Source: Metaphire vulgaris
Taxonomy: Eukaryota > Annelida > Clitellata > Crassiclitellata > Megascolecidae
DNA length: 64,000 bases
Direction of reading: 5' to 3'
Assembly (NCBI GenBank): GCA_018105865.1
Contig: CM030841.1
Coordinates: forward strand, 9,619,729 to 9,683,728
Each line of letters starts with the position of its first letter. Positions within the stretch are counted from its first letter, which is position 1. This document shows, piece by piece, positions 63,071 to 64,000 of the stretch. The notes under the pieces were generated by a model. The model was given only the letters and a program-made list of their open reading frames with translations. It had not been told where the DNA came from and did no database searches. Both the position numbers and the translations under genes were made by a program.

Positions 63071-64000
63071 CTAAAAACAATTCTTCAGCATATGCACATG
63101 AGCATAATAAATAGCAAGCATAAAATATGCATGTTATTAACACAACAGTAATAATCATCTTTATTCGTGACAAGCACAGCATAAAAAAGTAGTACACAAC
63201 CAAGGAAAACACAAATCAACTCAACAAAACTAAATAATAATTTTAAAAAAATAATAAAATAAACCTAATAATAAACAAATAAACTAAGAACAAACTTTAT
63301 ACAGTACAGCCTCTGCCCTCAGACAAATTCTAGTAATGCACTGAGCAAAGCACAGTGGCTTCTTCACATATCTATTAACAAAGGATGCTTGTCGCTTTTC
63401 TACAATAGCATGCATACTATCCAAACCCGTCAGGACTCTGATAGACTCAACATTATTTGCCTCACATGTTTTAAAAATTTTGCACACAACTACTCGAATC
63501 GGTCTGTCAAGAGCATTAAGACTACTTTTGTTTGGGCATGTGGCTTCCATACCATACAATACAATAGGTAGACAATAGCTCTTTACCAGGTTAACACATA
63601 TCAATTCTGAAGCGGCAGCTCTGCTGCGACTATACAAGCAATTAAACGTACGAAATTAAATTAAACGTACGCAATTAAACGTACGAAAAAATTTTAATTT
63701 AGCTTCCGAAATAGATAACCCGAAGTGCCTGCCCTTTTTCAGTGTCACTCCGAGATACCTAATTTCCTCCACAAATGGCAAGGCAACACCATCCAGGCAA
63801 CACCATCCAGGCAACACCATCCAGGACCAATACAGCACATGCGATATTGCAACGTGTCCCAACCCTCATCACCATAGATTTCTTCACATTATCACAGTAA
63901 TGACTGCAGGTTTCAAATAGCACATAATGAGCTAGTTTCTTTCAGAAATTTAATCTTCAAATCAGTCACGCAAACCAGTTGTCTTGTGGCCAAGTGTGGC
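63071..64000 (-). mobile_element. Non-LTR retrotransposon, 3' part, running off the window
   Basis: From about 63150 to the window edge the minus strand carries a LINE polyprotein: VKKSMVMRVG near 63880, FVEEIRYLGVTLKKGRHFG, LVKSYCLPIVLYGMEATCPN and VESIRVLTGLDSMHAIVEKR. A 14-bp unit (gatggtgttgcctg on the minus strand) is present three times at 63783-63824 and shifts the frame. A gtacgaaatt/gtacgcaatt repeat at 63643-63690 interrupts it again. It lies in the intron upstream of the first visible INTS4 exon; no INTS4 N-terminal exon was found. Confidence 0.8.

Overview
The window is nuclear DNA of an invertebrate animal. It is AT-rich, its genes are split by many short GT-AG introns, there are no operons, and it is full of microsatellites, short TIR transposons and worn non-LTR retrotransposons. 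The small GTPase here is of the Mig-2/Mtl Rac type, known from invertebrates, which fits. The phylum cannot be fixed from sequence alone.

Five multi-exon genes can be built exon by exon with consistent splice phases. (1) The 5' part of a GK5-type glycerol kinase, minus strand, 5729 down to 612; the rest lies left of the window. (2) A BTB-BACK-Kelch protein, plus strand, 13371-16327, two coding exons. (3) A Rac-family GTPase of Mig-2/Mtl type, minus strand, 31324 down to 23635, five exons, complete. (4) Mitochondrial glutamyl-tRNA synthetase EARS2, plus strand, 34760-47550, fourteen exons, complete. (5) Integrator subunit 4 (INTS4), minus strand, 63070 down to 47708, eighteen exons, with only the N-terminal exon(s) outside the window and one apparent frameshift. 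GK5 and the Kelch gene are divergent, as are the Rac gene and EARS2. EARS2 and INTS4 converge tail to tail with 157 bp between their stop codons. The genes are unrelated housekeeping or signalling genes and do not form a pathway.

The intergenic stretches (5730-13370, 16328-23634, 31325-34759) and the introns hold most of the transposon biology. There are at least eight hAT-type elements, most with 7-8 bp target duplications, one of them SPIN-like with a TTAA-flanked piggyBac-type element nested inside. There is a decayed 2 kb piggyBac element with recognisable transposase pieces, two tiny (61 and 74 bp) TTAA-flanked elements, four non-LTR retrotransposon fragments bounded by target duplications (one with a clear 5' inversion), several CR1/L2-like tails, a 5S-rRNA-headed SINE, a pogo-like element and a fold-back repeat. 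A THAP zinc-finger reading frame without an ATG lies downstream of the Kelch gene.

The points most worth checking are the nested SPIN-like/piggyBac insertion, the 5'-inverted retrotransposon, the INTS4 frameshift, the three GC-AG introns, the mosaic duplication around Rac exon 1, and the 5S-headed SINE family. I saw no CRISPR array, prokaryotic operon or clear new enzymatic system.
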